Assembly (NCBI GenBank): GCA_012932295.1
Contig: JAAONU010000016.1
Location: forward strand, 15,602,111-15,666,110
Reading direction: 5' to 3'
From: Cyclina sinensis
Taxonomy: Eukaryota; Mollusca; Bivalvia; Venerida; Veneridae
Length of the DNA: 64,000 nucleotides
Shown here: piece by piece, positions 24,179 to 38,010 of the stretch
Position numbering within the stretch: position 1 is the first letter of the stretch
How the letters are laid out: the number at the start of each line of letters is the position of its first letter
The notes under the pieces: generated by a model
What the model was told of the DNA's origin: nothing
The model's input: the letters and a program-made list of their open reading frames with translations, nothing else
The model's database searches: none
Translations under genes and position numbers: made by a program

Positions 24179-27100
24179 AGCGTTTTACCCTGCACACTGA
24201 AGCAACCTTCTTTATATATACAGTGTGACTCTTTCTGTGTTCATATACCACAAATGATATCTTCAGTCAGCATTATTTCCTTGACCGCATCAATTTAATG
24301 GTTAACTTATTGCAGGCTGTATAAAAATGGACATTAGTAATTTACACACTTGTATGACAAAATCTGGTTATAATACTGATAAAGATGATAATGATGTTGA
24401 TTTCCCCCTGGCTGTAACATGACTAGGCTTAATTTTTCTCCTAAACTGCCTCATTGCAATGCTTGTCTCCCTTGAAAATATACAACACAGGTTACTTTTT
24501 ATGAATTATTTTTGTTTTTAAATCATCAAGAATTGTAATAATGCCATAGCACTGCCTTAGAGTAATTTTGCAACATACAAATGAAAATATGATATAACAT
24601 GAAAGTAATCTAATCATAAAATTACTACAATAAGTTCTTCCCTAAAATACTTTTGAAATGTTCTGAAGATAAAATTTAGTGACAATTAATTCTTGAAAGT
24701 TACAAGTCATCTATTTGTTATTACCTTTCAATCCTTTGAATAATAACAATTACTGACAGAGATTGTTACTAATATTCGAAACTGTTTCTGGTTCTTCAGG
24801 TAAGTATACAAATTAATCATGGTTTCACATTGTAAAATGATAAATATACCTAGCAGTCACATCAAAGTGATAGGATAGTTACAAACTCATTAATACCTAG
24901 TCTAAACATTCATTAACTTGGCTAAAATGCAATGTGACTAATTACCTGGTGAGGAAAGTCACTTACTAAAAGTGAACAGATCATGTTAATTACATGACAG
25001 AAGCTATAACGTCCTTTATTAAATTTTCTACTTCAGTTTCTGATAGGAGCCCACCATTGTTTTCAAACAATCTGACAATTGTAGTCTTAAATGTCTGTAA
25101 TACAAAAATTTCTCATGACTCTGTAATTATATAATTGCTTTACAATACTTTCTTTGATAGCTTTGTAACAATTTTAACAGTAATAGATGTATAGAAGTTT
25201 ATCTTCCAACTAAAACATATTTAACACCTACCTCACTTGGGTGTACAAATATATGTACAAAGTTTGATGCCTCAAGTGTATCCATGGAAACACTGTCATT
25301 GAAATCATTCATAACTGACCTTGACCTTCTACAAGGTACAGAAAAACTTTGTCTTCTTAAATAATGCTAGACAAAGTATCATTGCTATGTAATCCAGTTC
25401 AGCTATCTAAATAACCTGTCCTAATTGTTAATTTTACATGACAAACTCCTCACTGGGAAAATATTTCATATTGATCCTGTGTCCTCTCTGAAGAAACCAC
25501 CCTGCTCAATAAACACTATCCATTAAAATATCTCTATCATCGAATATTTTACATTTATTATCTAGGAGGCTTATTTGCATATTTCGATGATAATTTATCC
25601 ATCAAAATATCATCTGCCAAAAAATCAATTAACCTATTAACAGAACAAAAACTTTTGTCAAGTAAAAACATTGAATTTAACCAAATATAAACATTATGAC
25701 CCTTGTCTACATTAAAGTCACCATGGTGCACCTTATGAAGAACAACAGTCTTTATAAATGACAATATCTAACTTTAACTTCGTTGTTGACCAGATGTCAG
25801 TATTCACTGAAGCAAACAGTTTGACTGTCAATTAGCATGTAACCTCATCATCGTGTCCCCCCTCAAACCCTTTCTCCACCTGTCTATGGACAGGTGACAC
25901 TTCTTGAAGGACCAATCACTTGATAAGAAAACCCGTAATTATGGAGATGCAAGCTTAAAATCTGTCTGGTGCTTAAATTTTGAGACCAGTAGAAACATAA
26001 AATAAAAAAAGGTCCACTAGGAAAGTTTCAAAGTTTTATTACAAAGGAGATGTTTCTGATAAAATTTTTGAGGATTTTGTGACTTGTTACATCACGTCAA
26101 CAAGAAATACATTATGGTAATCATTATAAATCATTGTTGAGTAACTGTCTAACATTACTTTATTTTTATACCACAAAGTTTGTTTCGTTCCTTTTTTTGC
26201 TAAAGTACAGTCGAAGTTGTGGTTTTGATTACAAAATTAGTGTGTCATATTACCTGTTTGGTCCACAACTTCCCCATCACTGAGTAAAATGCTTTCAAAC
26301 ACTCAACAAAATCATCAGTCATACTGACTGTTACCTTTTCATTGTAGATGAAGATTTTTTTAAATGGACACCATTTAAATGCTCTGAATAAAGTTTTATC
26401 ATAAGCAGCCGTTTAACTAATTTTAGTAATTTCTTTTCTTATATTGTAAACTGACAGGGTAATACACCTTCTACAATGGAATGTAATAGTGGGTATTTAG
26501 GGGTCGTGGAGCCGACAGTATTTGGTCCTCTATATGATACCTCAAATTATGTGTGACTTTATATTACAATAACAGTGTTTCTAAAAACCTTTAAGAGGTA
26601 TCGGTTTCAAAATATTAAATGGTCCCATTAATTTAGAAGTGTTTTACAGCACAAGTGAAAACTGCGGTCATCTATCATTGAGTGACACATACATGGCACA
26701 ATGACCACTGTGTCATGTTTCCAGACATATTTGTTTATGACCCAGTATACAAACAGAGTCACAATGACCTTTGATGAAATGAATAAACCTTTAAAATATT
26801 TAAGTCTCACTGTTATTAACATAATCAATGTTTAATTTAGATGTAATAAATAAAAAAAGAAATAAAATTCTGACTAAATGCAAAAAGGAAACTGTCGAAA
26901 TTTGTGAGTCAGCTTCCATTCTCATTAGTGGGTTAATTCATTATGACAAACTGAGAATGGCGTTTTAACATAGCTTTCTAAAATATTAAAACTAAGATAT
27001 TCTTTGAGATCCAAAACCAAAACAAAATACCATTAATACCATTTATAAGCAACTTTCAGCAATTTATGACCTTTAATGAATGTCCCCTTTCTTCAAGCGT

Positions 27101-30100
27101 AACAGTCATTGGAGTGTTTATTAGGACAAATACAGTATATGCTTATCAGTAGTAGTGTTGTAACTAATATACTGTTATCTAGTTCACTTATTTTTGGCAC
27201 CACTGCTAAGAGCACCAATCCCCAAAGGATGCTTAAGTTACTCTGGTTGTCATGGGAAAGAACATTTCTATTTTCATTAGATTCCCCAGTACTGTGATTT
27301 CTGACATGTTCTGTGGACACATTTTTTTTTTTTTTTTAAAGGTGAACACTAAACTTTTCTTCAGGGGAAACAAATCTTGTCCAGTATGATAGCAGATGCA
27401 ATTACATCCCTTTCTAAGCAAGAGCCTTAACTTGAGGCAATTTTTAGTTGTTATATGTCCAACAAAATCAAGTTTTTTCTTCTTGAATAAAATTATTTAC
27501 AAAATGATAAAACATCACATTTTTTATCTTTTTCCAAGTTGACACAGAAAAGCTGTATCAGTCACGAAGGGGAAACCAATCCAAGGAGTTTTATTTATCA
27601 AAAATCACCATTTTCTCCATTATTTTATCACTGTGATCAGTTAACCTTTGTTACACCTCTTCTGTCACCTCTGACACTTTACTGTACAAGCACAGTGAAT
27701 AAATTTGTATTTATTTGTTTTAGGGCAAAAATATCCTCCAGGAAGAGTTTAAACTGATAGGACTCACAGTATTTTAAATTATCTTTTTGCCCCCTTTGGG
27801 CTTGGTTGAATTATTTCTTTTTTTTTTTCATTTCCCTAACATGAGTTGATCAAAAAAGCAAGATTTTAGCAAATGCAGAAGTAATGGTTTAACTAATTGT
27901 ACAGTAACTGTAATTGAGACATTACACATTATATAATGGAGAAAAAAAGACATTCAGTAAAGTGTACCTGAGGAATGTCTTGTATTATGATGTTGTGTAG
28001 TCAGATAAAATATTTTGGAAATTCCTGATGACAAGACCAAGATGGAAAAAATTATAGACACTCAATAAGTCTAAGCGATTATTTATAAGTAAAGCTGAAG
28101 ACTTTTATAACAAAGCATTTTATTTTATATAGAATATAATTCTTCAATTATTTTTAGTTTCCCTTTTAAGCTATATATATTTCTTCTTCAAAATCACTTG
28201 CAAATACTCTTGATATATTAGGGAAAAGGTATTCTCCCCATTGTTTGAGTTCAAAATAACTTAAACCCAAAATGAAAGGAAAACATGATGTGACAAAATA
28301 TTTCAATTTGCCTACGGTAATCTATTATCATTAAATATTTATCACGTATTTCTAGTATGTATATATATCTCGGTCAGAAACATTAGTCATCGGCAGAGTA
28401 GGATGTGTAATGTTCATATAATTCCATTACATTGTATGTCGATCTGTTCACGCTGTTTAAAAACAACACCCCCATGAAAAAACCGAACAAAGAAATTCAT
28501 TCTGGTTATTCAAACAACTCAGTCATTTAATGCATGTTCATTGAAAAAGATATAATCGTCAACAATACATGATGATACTAATCATATTGTACTAAAGACA
28601 TTTCACAACGAATTAATATCTGTCGTTATAATGGATTCTTTAGCCTGAATATTTGCGGTAGTTATTTATTTACTTATCTTTGTTGAAAATTATCATACTC
28701 TATCATTTTTCAATAAATATCTATTGAGATAACATTAAATCTGAGTCACAGAATTACCGTTTAAAAAGTTCATGGAAAATGTCATACTGAAGAAGATTTG
28801 AAAAGAAATGGCAAAAAGAAATGTGGTAAAAATTTTTACTTGGAACATACATAACAAAGTACAATGAAGTTTTCAGATCATTTCTACTTGGTGAGATGAC
28901 CTAAAGCATTGTGAGATATTCAATCAAAAGGTAGTACAAGTTCATTATCACCTGTGCTCAGTTCATGGGTATCCATGCAAGTACCTCCTAGGGAAAATTT
29001 AAGGAAACTTCTGACCTCAATAAACTGAAACGTAATACTAATAGCCTAAAAATGAAAATAAATAATGAAAAACCACTACATTTGAAAACCAAAACTTTTC
29101 TTTAAAACAGTGTTTCAAAATACTGAGTAATTACAAAAGAAAATAGAATGATTATAAACAATTACCTCTTCTGTGTCAGTCAGCACCTGGCACAGTATCA
29201 CGCTTACGTTTGAACAGTGATCGCCAAGCACTTGTCGTACATCTCAACATTGTCAAATAATTTATTTTGAGTTTGAAATTATTAGATCAAATCTGTGCTC
29301 TTTAGATTCAAAGTTCCTTCTACATTCTGCTTGGTCATTTTCAGAGGAGTATTTGTCTAATCCAACTTACTATATGCAAATACATATGTATCAAAATTCA
29401 AGAAATTCCTTCATTAATTAATCATGCATACAATCACAAAATTTCCACTGTCAATATCAAGAAATAATGGCAGTCCATTCTATCTGAACAAATCTGTAAT
29501 TCAAAAAATGTCACAATTTGTCAAGCTAAATCATCAGCAGGGCAGAATAGAAATAAAGTAGGTTACTAGAACTATCATGGGAACTGCTGTAATAACAAGG
29601 AAAATAAAGAAACCATCAAGATATTTATTATCTCTGTGAATATCTGCGTCAATAGCAATAATCATTTCAGGAAATTTTAAAGACCTCCCATTGTTAAGCA
29701 AGAAAGGTGTCACATGAAAGTGTGTGAACAGTTCCAAAAAGACTTGAGAACACTTGTTGAAAGATTCTATTACATGACCTTGACCCTTCATGTCATCACA
29801 GGTCAACAAAGTAATAACAGCATGTGATGTAACCAGCTCCCTTTTTCATGAATAACCTTCATTACCTATCTTATTATGTAATGTTATGGGGCAAGGCTAT
29901 AACTTTTACAGAAGGAACTGGAGGATATTATCTTTTCTGAAGCCCTTAACTATATAGGGTCTTTGCATGACCAACACTTAATGGAATCCCTGTTTGATGG
30001 TCAACGAAACTGCTTGATCCCTTACTCAGAGAAATCTCTAATTGAATTTCTCTGTCCCTTACTAAGAAACCTTGTTTAAAATTGTTGCCAACCCCTTTTC

Positions 30101-33100
30101 ATGTTTCTGAACTCCCCATCTGAATTATACTCACTAGAATAAACTGTCAACCTGCTGACATAAACATGACATGGTGTAAACATCTATGCCCTGTTTCAAA
30201 GGAAAGAAAGCATAAAATGCCACATAAGTGTCAATATGGCTGTCAAGGAACACAATGTCTTAAAAGTTGACTCATTAGTTAAGGTAAGAGGCATTTAGGA
30301 ATAAACCAGGATAATGACCTACTTGCACTGATTTACATAAACTAGAAATGTGTCCAAAAGACACTGATGCCCCCAGTACTTGTGCCAGTCACAGAAGCAA
30401 TACATGCATGTAGTAACTGTTTTGGTGAAAATTTCACTTTTGGAGAAGTTCCCCTTTTATATAAAGTGGGTGGGGGGCATTACTAGGGAACTGTACCAAA
30501 ATCGAAACAACTGAAAATAACTACCAATAAGTTTTTCAAAGACCAATTTTTAAAGCTACCGCAAAGACTAAAACATTTCATATTGTCTTTTTTGAAAAAA
30601 AATCTGAACTCTGTTTCACAAGAAGTAAGTAGCACACAACATTATATTCCAAATGAACTTATCACAATAAATATAATTGCCAAATGTCTTATCTTGAAAA
30701 AATATCCTCTAAGATATGTGTATATACTGATCCATGTATAATTCCTTATTTTCATGCTTTGTTATGAAATTTGCTATGTTTCTTAAAACATTTCCACTGA
30801 AATGAACACATCAAATATAGTTATATCCACCTTCACTTTATTATAGATAGGTTTAGATAGGACATCTATGTTAAAGCTGTAATATCTCCATTATCTAAGG
30901 CGTATTTTGATCCCTTATCACTATTTATCATATATAGCATCATAAATCAACATATATTTCAACATTATTTACAATGTACAAACACAGTGAAGGGGCTAAT
31001 CTATTGTGCGGAGTTATGTCACTTGAAATATAGCCTTTTAACATGCTATACATCAACTATATTACTTACCGTTTATTGAACAAGTTCCAGTCACTTCCAC
31101 GACATTTATCAACAATGTACTACACTTTCAGATCATGTGAGAATGTACAAATATAACCTGAACTTTTTATAGTCTTAACATTATATCAGGAAACACACTT
31201 AAGACTTAAAGAAATACAATCATCATGATTTCTCAATTCTGATGCCAAATTACAAAAAACAGTTTTCTAGCTAATATCCTAAGAAAAGCCATAAAAAAAC
31301 AAAAGGAATCCGAAACTATCTGAAAGAAGTGACATCTGAGAAACAGTTGGTGTTCTGTGCCTATTTAACAAGCATAAATTGCATCAATTTAAAATTTGCC
31401 ATCACAAGTATCGTATTCTCCACCTTCAATGGGAAGAATGACTTGATCCGTTTAGTTTCTTGGCATTTGTTTGTAAAGCCAGAAGAATCTGGTCAATAAA
31501 TTGAGAAACATACGCTTCAATCTTAAATCATAAAGTGTTTTATTGTTTTAGAATCTATTACAGTATTCATTCTTTATATTAAATGTACCATGGCTCATTA
31601 GCTGCTCACAATGTTGTCTATCTTTCACTTAACACTGCCTTTATCTTTCTTCAAACAGAATCTCTATTCATTGTTTCAAAGTAAGATTGAAAACATTTCC
31701 TGGACAAGTAATACTTTAAAGCTTTCATTCATTAACTGTTGCCGTGGTAATACATTTTCTGCAGACTGTTATTTTTTGCAGCATACCTTCTGTCTACTTC
31801 ATAAGATTTAACTGTATGTATGAAAACTGAGAGGCTAATTTATACATGCAAAAAACAAAAGCCCTTATTGTACAACTGATCTTTTTTAAACAGAAACCTG
31901 CCTTAAGCAGACACTAAATCCCCTTTTACTGGTGGCCAGTAATCAGTATGTATTTTTTGCATAATCAGCATTAATTTATATATAAATGACAAGTTACTAT
32001 TGCTACAGCCACTCTGGGAAGGACAAACACCTTCTTTTGCCTTCAAACTTAAAGATGATGAGTCTTTCCCATATGTCAGAGTTTTCATCTATTTCTCATC
32101 ATTTTTTCTAGTACTGAATTGTATAAAGCCCTTAACTACTATAATGAATTACAGGAAAGACAAAAGAATAACGTCTGTCATCAAACCTGCAAAAGCACAT
32201 AATTTCCGGCATCTTCCATGGTCATTTTGTATCTGACATAATCCTTCACACTATTTAAGGAAATAATCCACTGACCTCTCATCAAATCAAAGCATACCTT
32301 GGTCTAATGAAGTAAATGTATAAAGTGTATGTAATTACAGGCCTCAGGTATATACGATATATCACACTGTATAAAGAGCTATTGTACCGTTCTGCTCTAC
32401 CTAGTGGCCAATTTAGTCACTTTCTGTCTATTTTAGTGAACCACTGAAAAAAGTGCATGCATTTTAAACCAGTGAAAAATATTTTTGATAATGAATATTT
32501 TTGTTGAATTAGCAAACAATACTGTAGTACAAATTACTGCAACCTTTTCATGTTATTTTCATATTTCATAGTATAATATGTTACTTAAATTAGATAGATA
32601 GATCTATCATTTTTCATTCAATGAATTCAAATGTACTTTAGAGATCTAATAGAGCAGATATAATGTTATGTGCAATGAATGCTTAAATATCATTCACATT
32701 GAACTTCATCAATCAAAGGTATTTGAGATAATATACTTAAACACTGTGTGAGTCATAAATCTGTAAATTTAGGACAAACTATGCATGTTAAAAAAAACTC
32801 AGGATTCTTTATTCATAACAGAGATACTGGGGGTCACACCCACATAAGTAATAACAATTCTCTAATATTATTAGCATAAAAAGAATTAATTTGTTCATTA
32901 AATTGAAAGAGACTTATAATCTATCAGTCATTTTCATCAATAAAATAATAAGAGTTACCTTACAACAATAACAAATATTCAAAACCACCAGATTTGTTCA
33001 CATTTTCAATATTCTGTAAAAATCATAGTATTCTCATTACTCATAATGAAAAAAGAAGTAATGATGTTAAACATTTTTAACTCGAAACATACATGTATAT

Positions 33101-33121
33101 TATTACTAAATGCTTCTGAAG
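24179..33121 (-). other. LZTS-like large intron, segment 3
   Basis: AT-rich intronic DNA with no recognised coding exon. TGACCTTGA occurs at 25316 and 29775 in short stretches that resemble decayed fragments of tandem-core repeats, but boundaries were not found. A T run lies at about 27323-27338. Confidence 0.5.
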
Positions 33122-33300
33122 AGGAGGAGCAGTGGTCGAGGGGTTAGAGCACCGGACTCTTGATGTGGTGGTTGCTGGTTCGTATCCCACCAGGGGTGAG
33201 AGTATACAGTGACTTTCCACATTCTTCACTTTTGGTGTGAGTTCTGGTTTGAAGACAGGAAGCAATCACCAAGAGGGTTTAATATTAGTTGTAAGAACTT
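33122..33300 (+). mobile_element. tRNA-Lys-derived SINE
   Basis: The 5' part resembles a tRNA. An A-box-like TGGTCGAGGGG is at 33133 and a B box GGTTCGTATCC at 33177-33187. Between them lies ACTCTTGA, which places a CTT (Lys) anticodon in the loop position. The anticodon stem is poorly paired and the acceptor stem does not close, so this is not a functional tRNA. It continues into an unrelated body of about 100 bases with no sharp end. The layout of a tRNA head plus a non-tRNA body is that of a SINE transcribed by RNA polymerase III. Confidence 0.75.
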
Positions 33301-36300
33301 GCTGGATATAAAGTAAGTAGGTTTAAACTATTTATTGCCTGACATTTTTCTATATGAAGAAGACTGTAAATGAATGAACAGAAAAATCTCACAAACTTCT
33401 CCTCAGTTAAACTGAACAGTTTAAAAATCTTTGCTGTAGTTTTTTTCTTCTCTGTATAAATATTTTGCTAGTTTTGTTTTCCTTTCCTTCAGGGCTTTGT
33501 AAAATACTGGTATGTGTTTGTGTGTTCAATTTAAATCCAATGACAAAACTAATCAACTTTCATCTAGATTAAGTTTCACATCTTTTTAACTGTGAAATCT
33601 AATCCCTTTTCTGATTTCATCAACATTTTTTCAAAAGATTAGAGAAACAATGCATAGCTCTTTTTGTGGAATAAAGTATGGGGAAAGGGAATCATTTGGA
33701 AAGACAAGGGAACTTACTCCCATGAGCATGAATTTATCATTCAACACATATTTATTGAGTTACTTCCCTTGTTTCTATAATTTTAGAAAGAAAAAAAATG
33801 AAAACTACAATGAAATTCTAGTTCATTCAAAGTTAAATAAGCATGCAAAATGTAATTTATACCATGATTATTTTCACATTAAAACTCTATTAATGTGAAT
33901 TATGCAATGACAAACTCAGCCTAACCTTTCTTTTATTGGACTAAACAAATTAAAACATATGCAAAAAAAGGTAACCTTTGCCATCTTGCTAAATTGAAAA
34001 TTAATAGGGATGATTTTATGCCGAGTTGTTAATTGAATTTTTTTTGCCTCAACAGCTATCTGGAGTATCTATTCTATTATGGAATGACTGAATCATTTCA
34101 TAACGTTATGTCATTTGAGCATTTGTCATTTTATTTTAGACCAAAACATTCCCTTAATTTGGTTCTTCTCAAGGACACTCAACATTATATCAGGAATTCA
34201 GTATCATTTCCACAAAATATATCAAAATGCTGACAATGTAAAAACCCCATAGTATGCACTATGTAAATTTAGTCCACCATTTTGCTTAATGCTGTTTTGA
34301 TTGAATAACAACTGTACATGGCCTAGACACCACACCATCCTACTGGGTAATGCATCTTTAATGAGATTTTAAAGTCTTTCTGAATACCAGTTATCAATCA
34401 AATACATGGAGCACTTAAAGCATCTATAAAACTAAAAGTCTCTCGTAAATTTTTCATGGCATAAGCTCCAATGAAATATAGCATTTACTGAAAAACCTTT
34501 TTAAAATTGTGGTTTATTACAAAATAAAACAACAGCTTTACCATTCAGATAACCTTTTCATATATACATATGTAAAACTTTTAGCAATTATGCTGTGGCA
34601 GTGGTTTCAGACAAGGTCATCTGAAATGTACTTCAATGTTCTAGAAACATACCCATACCATGTTAGCTGGACCTACATGCTTCAGTGGTAAATATCATTC
34701 CTGAAATTTTGTATCAGTTACGAATCTTGCTGGTAGCCACACTTATGGTGACCAATATCATTTGAGTTCTAACTACATAGCTTATCAAACTATGCACAAG
34801 TTCACTATATGAATATGTTCTGAAGAAGGTGACAGTTTCACCGAAACTGGTATGACATAATTAGTTAAACCTTCACCTGGTGATTGATGTGTCATTTTTC
34901 AATTTTTACACTTTACAAAGTTTGTGACATGTATACTTGTAAAATTTGTGCATAAAACCACGGTACCTGTTAAAATATACATCAATAAATTATTTACATT
35001 TTAAAAACTTTAGCCTTGTGCAAAAAGAGGTGAATTAAACACACCTTACAGACTAAAACACCCTGTCTTCAACCCTTCTGAGTGCACCATAACCAACAAC
35101 CTCCAGACACATAAAGATGTGTGCTTTACATGATCCTGTGTCTTACTAATTGATATTAATTGATACAATACACCACTGGTGCCAAACGCTCACCTGAACA
35201 ATACGAAAACAGCCACATTTGTATTTCCTACATGTCATCTGCAAATAGTCACGGCAACTTAGTTCTTATTCGTTTTCCGCTGAAATAATGCTTTACTCTA
35301 ATCCTTATGACATGTGCGTCTGAGGGATACAACTTTGTTACAACTCTTATAAAAGAGGGAATAGAGGAAATTAAAACTGAAATACAACTCTGCAAGGACA
35401 TGTTTATGCTTTCCATTAGGACGAACAGGATTCTTAATATGTAAGAAACAAGATTATATTGTTTCATTTTTTTATATTTATATGAAACTCAGCTTTGTCA
35501 TCCTCAAAGATAAAATCAACATGAAACGTATCACTAACAACTATAACAATGCCAGAAATGCTTGTGTTTTTTGTGTTCTTTGATCATGCGTATTCATTAC
35601 TGACCACAATATTATGATAAATAAGAACTGCATGCAATCTACTTTTAATGACGGGTTATTTACTTTTTCGATCTGAGGCCAGTCTGACTATACTTTATTT
35701 GAAAATACGTACAAAAGACGGGTTTGGGGCAAAAGATTTTATCCTCAGCTTTTTTCAATAACACTTAGAACCTTTCTTCACCTTCACCCTTTGTAAAGTA
35801 AATCAGTAATTGTATCTTATAACAGAATAATTTATAACAAACAATTTTCCATTGTAAATATGTTTTTGAAAATCTCCTAAATTTGAAATCAGTCCACTAC
35901 AGCACTTAAAAATGATTTTGGCAATGGCACTGCTTACTGCTAAGTATGAATCATGAAATTTCAGGAATACACTATTTTACATGTTTCTGAATACAAACAA
36001 ATTTTCACAAAAACTTTAAAGATTTTAATTTCTTTCAGATGACATAGACTTATACTGGTATTGAATGAAACACTCATTTTTAGCTTGAAATATTATATGT
36101 TTTTCCTGCATATGTTAGCTGTTAACCTTTTTTTTCTCATAATATTCTAGATTTATTTTAGTTATTACTGATGAATAATAAGCTCTCAGCCAAGCACATA
36201 ACTGTTATTCAGGTCATAAAAGTTGTTAGTCTGGAAAATTTATTTACAGTAAAAACCTTGATCTACCATCAAAATTACCGACCTCAATCATAAAAATACT

Positions 36301-37091
36301 CATTTATAATATTTATGGAGCTGATATGAAAGATATTTCATTTACTGAATTAATCTTTTGAGATTTGGTTAACTTGCAATTATTTTAAGCTCGACTGAAG
36401 ATTAAAACATTGACATGCTGAGTAATGCTTCACTTCCTATTAAAAATGAAACACATTCGAGACAACGAACCTTATTCTTTGGCTACAGATCTCAGCCCTT
36501 AGGATGTGGACGTAGCCAAAGAAGTATTTAGGAATTTTTTCAAGATGGAGATACTGGGTTTTTGAGAAAGACACACTGATTTACCCAAGAAATTATAATC
36601 ATGAGTATATTTTTTGTTAGGAAAATTAATACATTTGTATACAAACAATACAACATAAGTTAAGCATGACACACAGCAGTTTACCAGACAGACTGACTGA
36701 CCCTGATCCAATAATTAGATATTCCCTGAAAGAACTGCTGAGACTTAACTAGAAATGGAACCACTTATCATGGATTAATATACAATGGATATTACTTATA
36801 GTTTTGATGGTAACTTAAAACCAAAACAGATAATGCAGTAAATGTACCAGTGTCTCCCCTGACAGTCTCCCATTCAAAGGTTGCTCATTCACATACATAT
36901 AGAAAATAGAACAAACATATTACAAAGAATGAATGCAAGTCGAAATGTATGGTTAAAGCTAGATTCAGCTAAGTGAGTGAGTGACTATGAAGTAAAGTAT
37001 ATCTTATACAAAGGCATACAGTTTGCAGAAAAAAAAAAAATTAAAAGGTTTCTCTAGTCTTCCAAGAGATTATCAATATGACAATTTTAGT
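33301..37091 (-). other. LZTS-like large intron, segment 4
   Basis: AT-rich intronic DNA between the SINE and the donor of the first coding exon. No coding exon was recognised. At 34820-34850 is a short motif with two overlapping hairpins, listed under findings. Confidence 0.55.
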
Positions 37092-37097
37092 ACTTAC

Positions 37098-38010
37098 TCG
37101 ATTCAGCATTCCACTGATTGGTGCAAGCTTGGGTGGTCCAGACTCAAGCTCTTCATATACATGATCCCGGTCATAAGCATCAGTTGTGTCAAGAAGCTGC
37201 TCGTTACTATAGCTACGTAATCTATGATTTCTTCTAACGCTGGCCACATTGTAGCCTTGTCGTAACCCTTCTGGAGACCAAGTCTTCCGGCGGGTCTGGT
37301 TGTATGGATAGTAGGATGAATATGAAGCTGACATCGAATGCATTAATGTCTTTCTTGGTGTGAGAGTGGCATCCCCTTGTTGAGAAATGTGTGATGCTGA
37401 TGCTGAGCTAGATGTTCTAGGTGGTGGTGGAGGAGGATTTTTGGAGTACATTTGGCCTCCATTCTGACCTTGAACTCCATTTGGACCTTGACCTTTATAG
37501 CTGTACTGACTAGAGTTACTGGCTTTTCTCTGAACACTAGGTTTTCTATTTGAGAAATGGATTTGTGAATAATCATCCTCAGTAGAATTTCCAGATGGGT
37601 CAACTGTTTCAATCTGTGGAGTTGATTGCATTTTTATATTTGAATGAGACCTTGACCTTTGCTGCTGCATTCCAAAATTTGGGTCAAATATATATTTCAC
37701 TTCCTGTGAATATGTGCTATAGTTTGACACAGTGGGAGAAGCTAGCGTCCCTAGAATTATTCCTTGGAGAATTATAGTCCCCTGCAGAAGATACAGAGGT
37801 GTTTATATTCCTTGGTGAATAAATATCCCTCAACGAAGTGGTAGATGTATTTAGTGAGAAGACATTATTACTATAGCCATTGTGATCTGACCAACAGAAG
37901 TCCTGGAAACTATTTTCATCCTCAGAAAACACAGTGTCTGACACAGAGTCGTCATGGTAACTTCGGTGATATGCCCTTGAGTTCATGGCTGGATAGGCTT
38001 AATCTAAAAT
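37098..38010 (-). CDS. LZTS2: LZTS/FEZ1-family protein, first coding exon (one-base frame break)
   Basis: A TTCTTTTTCAG acceptor precedes the exon at 38010. The ATG is at 37986-37984 with an in-frame TAA 15 bases upstream, which supports it as the true start. Frame one encodes about 82 residues rich in Ser, Asn and Asp (MNSRAYHRSYHDDSVSD, DYNSPRNNSRDAS). The sequence then continues in another frame: PTVSNYSTYSQEVKYIFDP, a proline run NPPPPPPRTSSS, YNQTRRKTWSPEGL, and finally GPPKLAPISGMLNR before donor CGA|GTAAGT at 37098. The last segment matches the PPKLIPVSGKLEK motif of vertebrate LZTS2. The shift falls near 37730-37760; the coding span of 889 bases is one over a multiple of three. Either the assembly carries an extra base or the allele is broken. 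The MGSVSSLISG-type N-terminus of vertebrate LZTS, a probable myristoylation site, is absent. Confidence 0.85.

Noticed and set aside
33122..33200. Functional tRNA-Lys gene
   Set aside because: The acceptor and anticodon stems do not pair well and the sequence continues into a SINE body.
34820..34850. Hammerhead ribozyme
   Set aside because: The core reads CTGAAGA in place of CTGATGA, and the three-stem layout cannot be formed.
37343..37612. 89-residue minus-strand frame overlapping the first LZTS-like exon
   Set aside because: It is a shadow in another frame of the exon whose conserved motifs are in the main frame.
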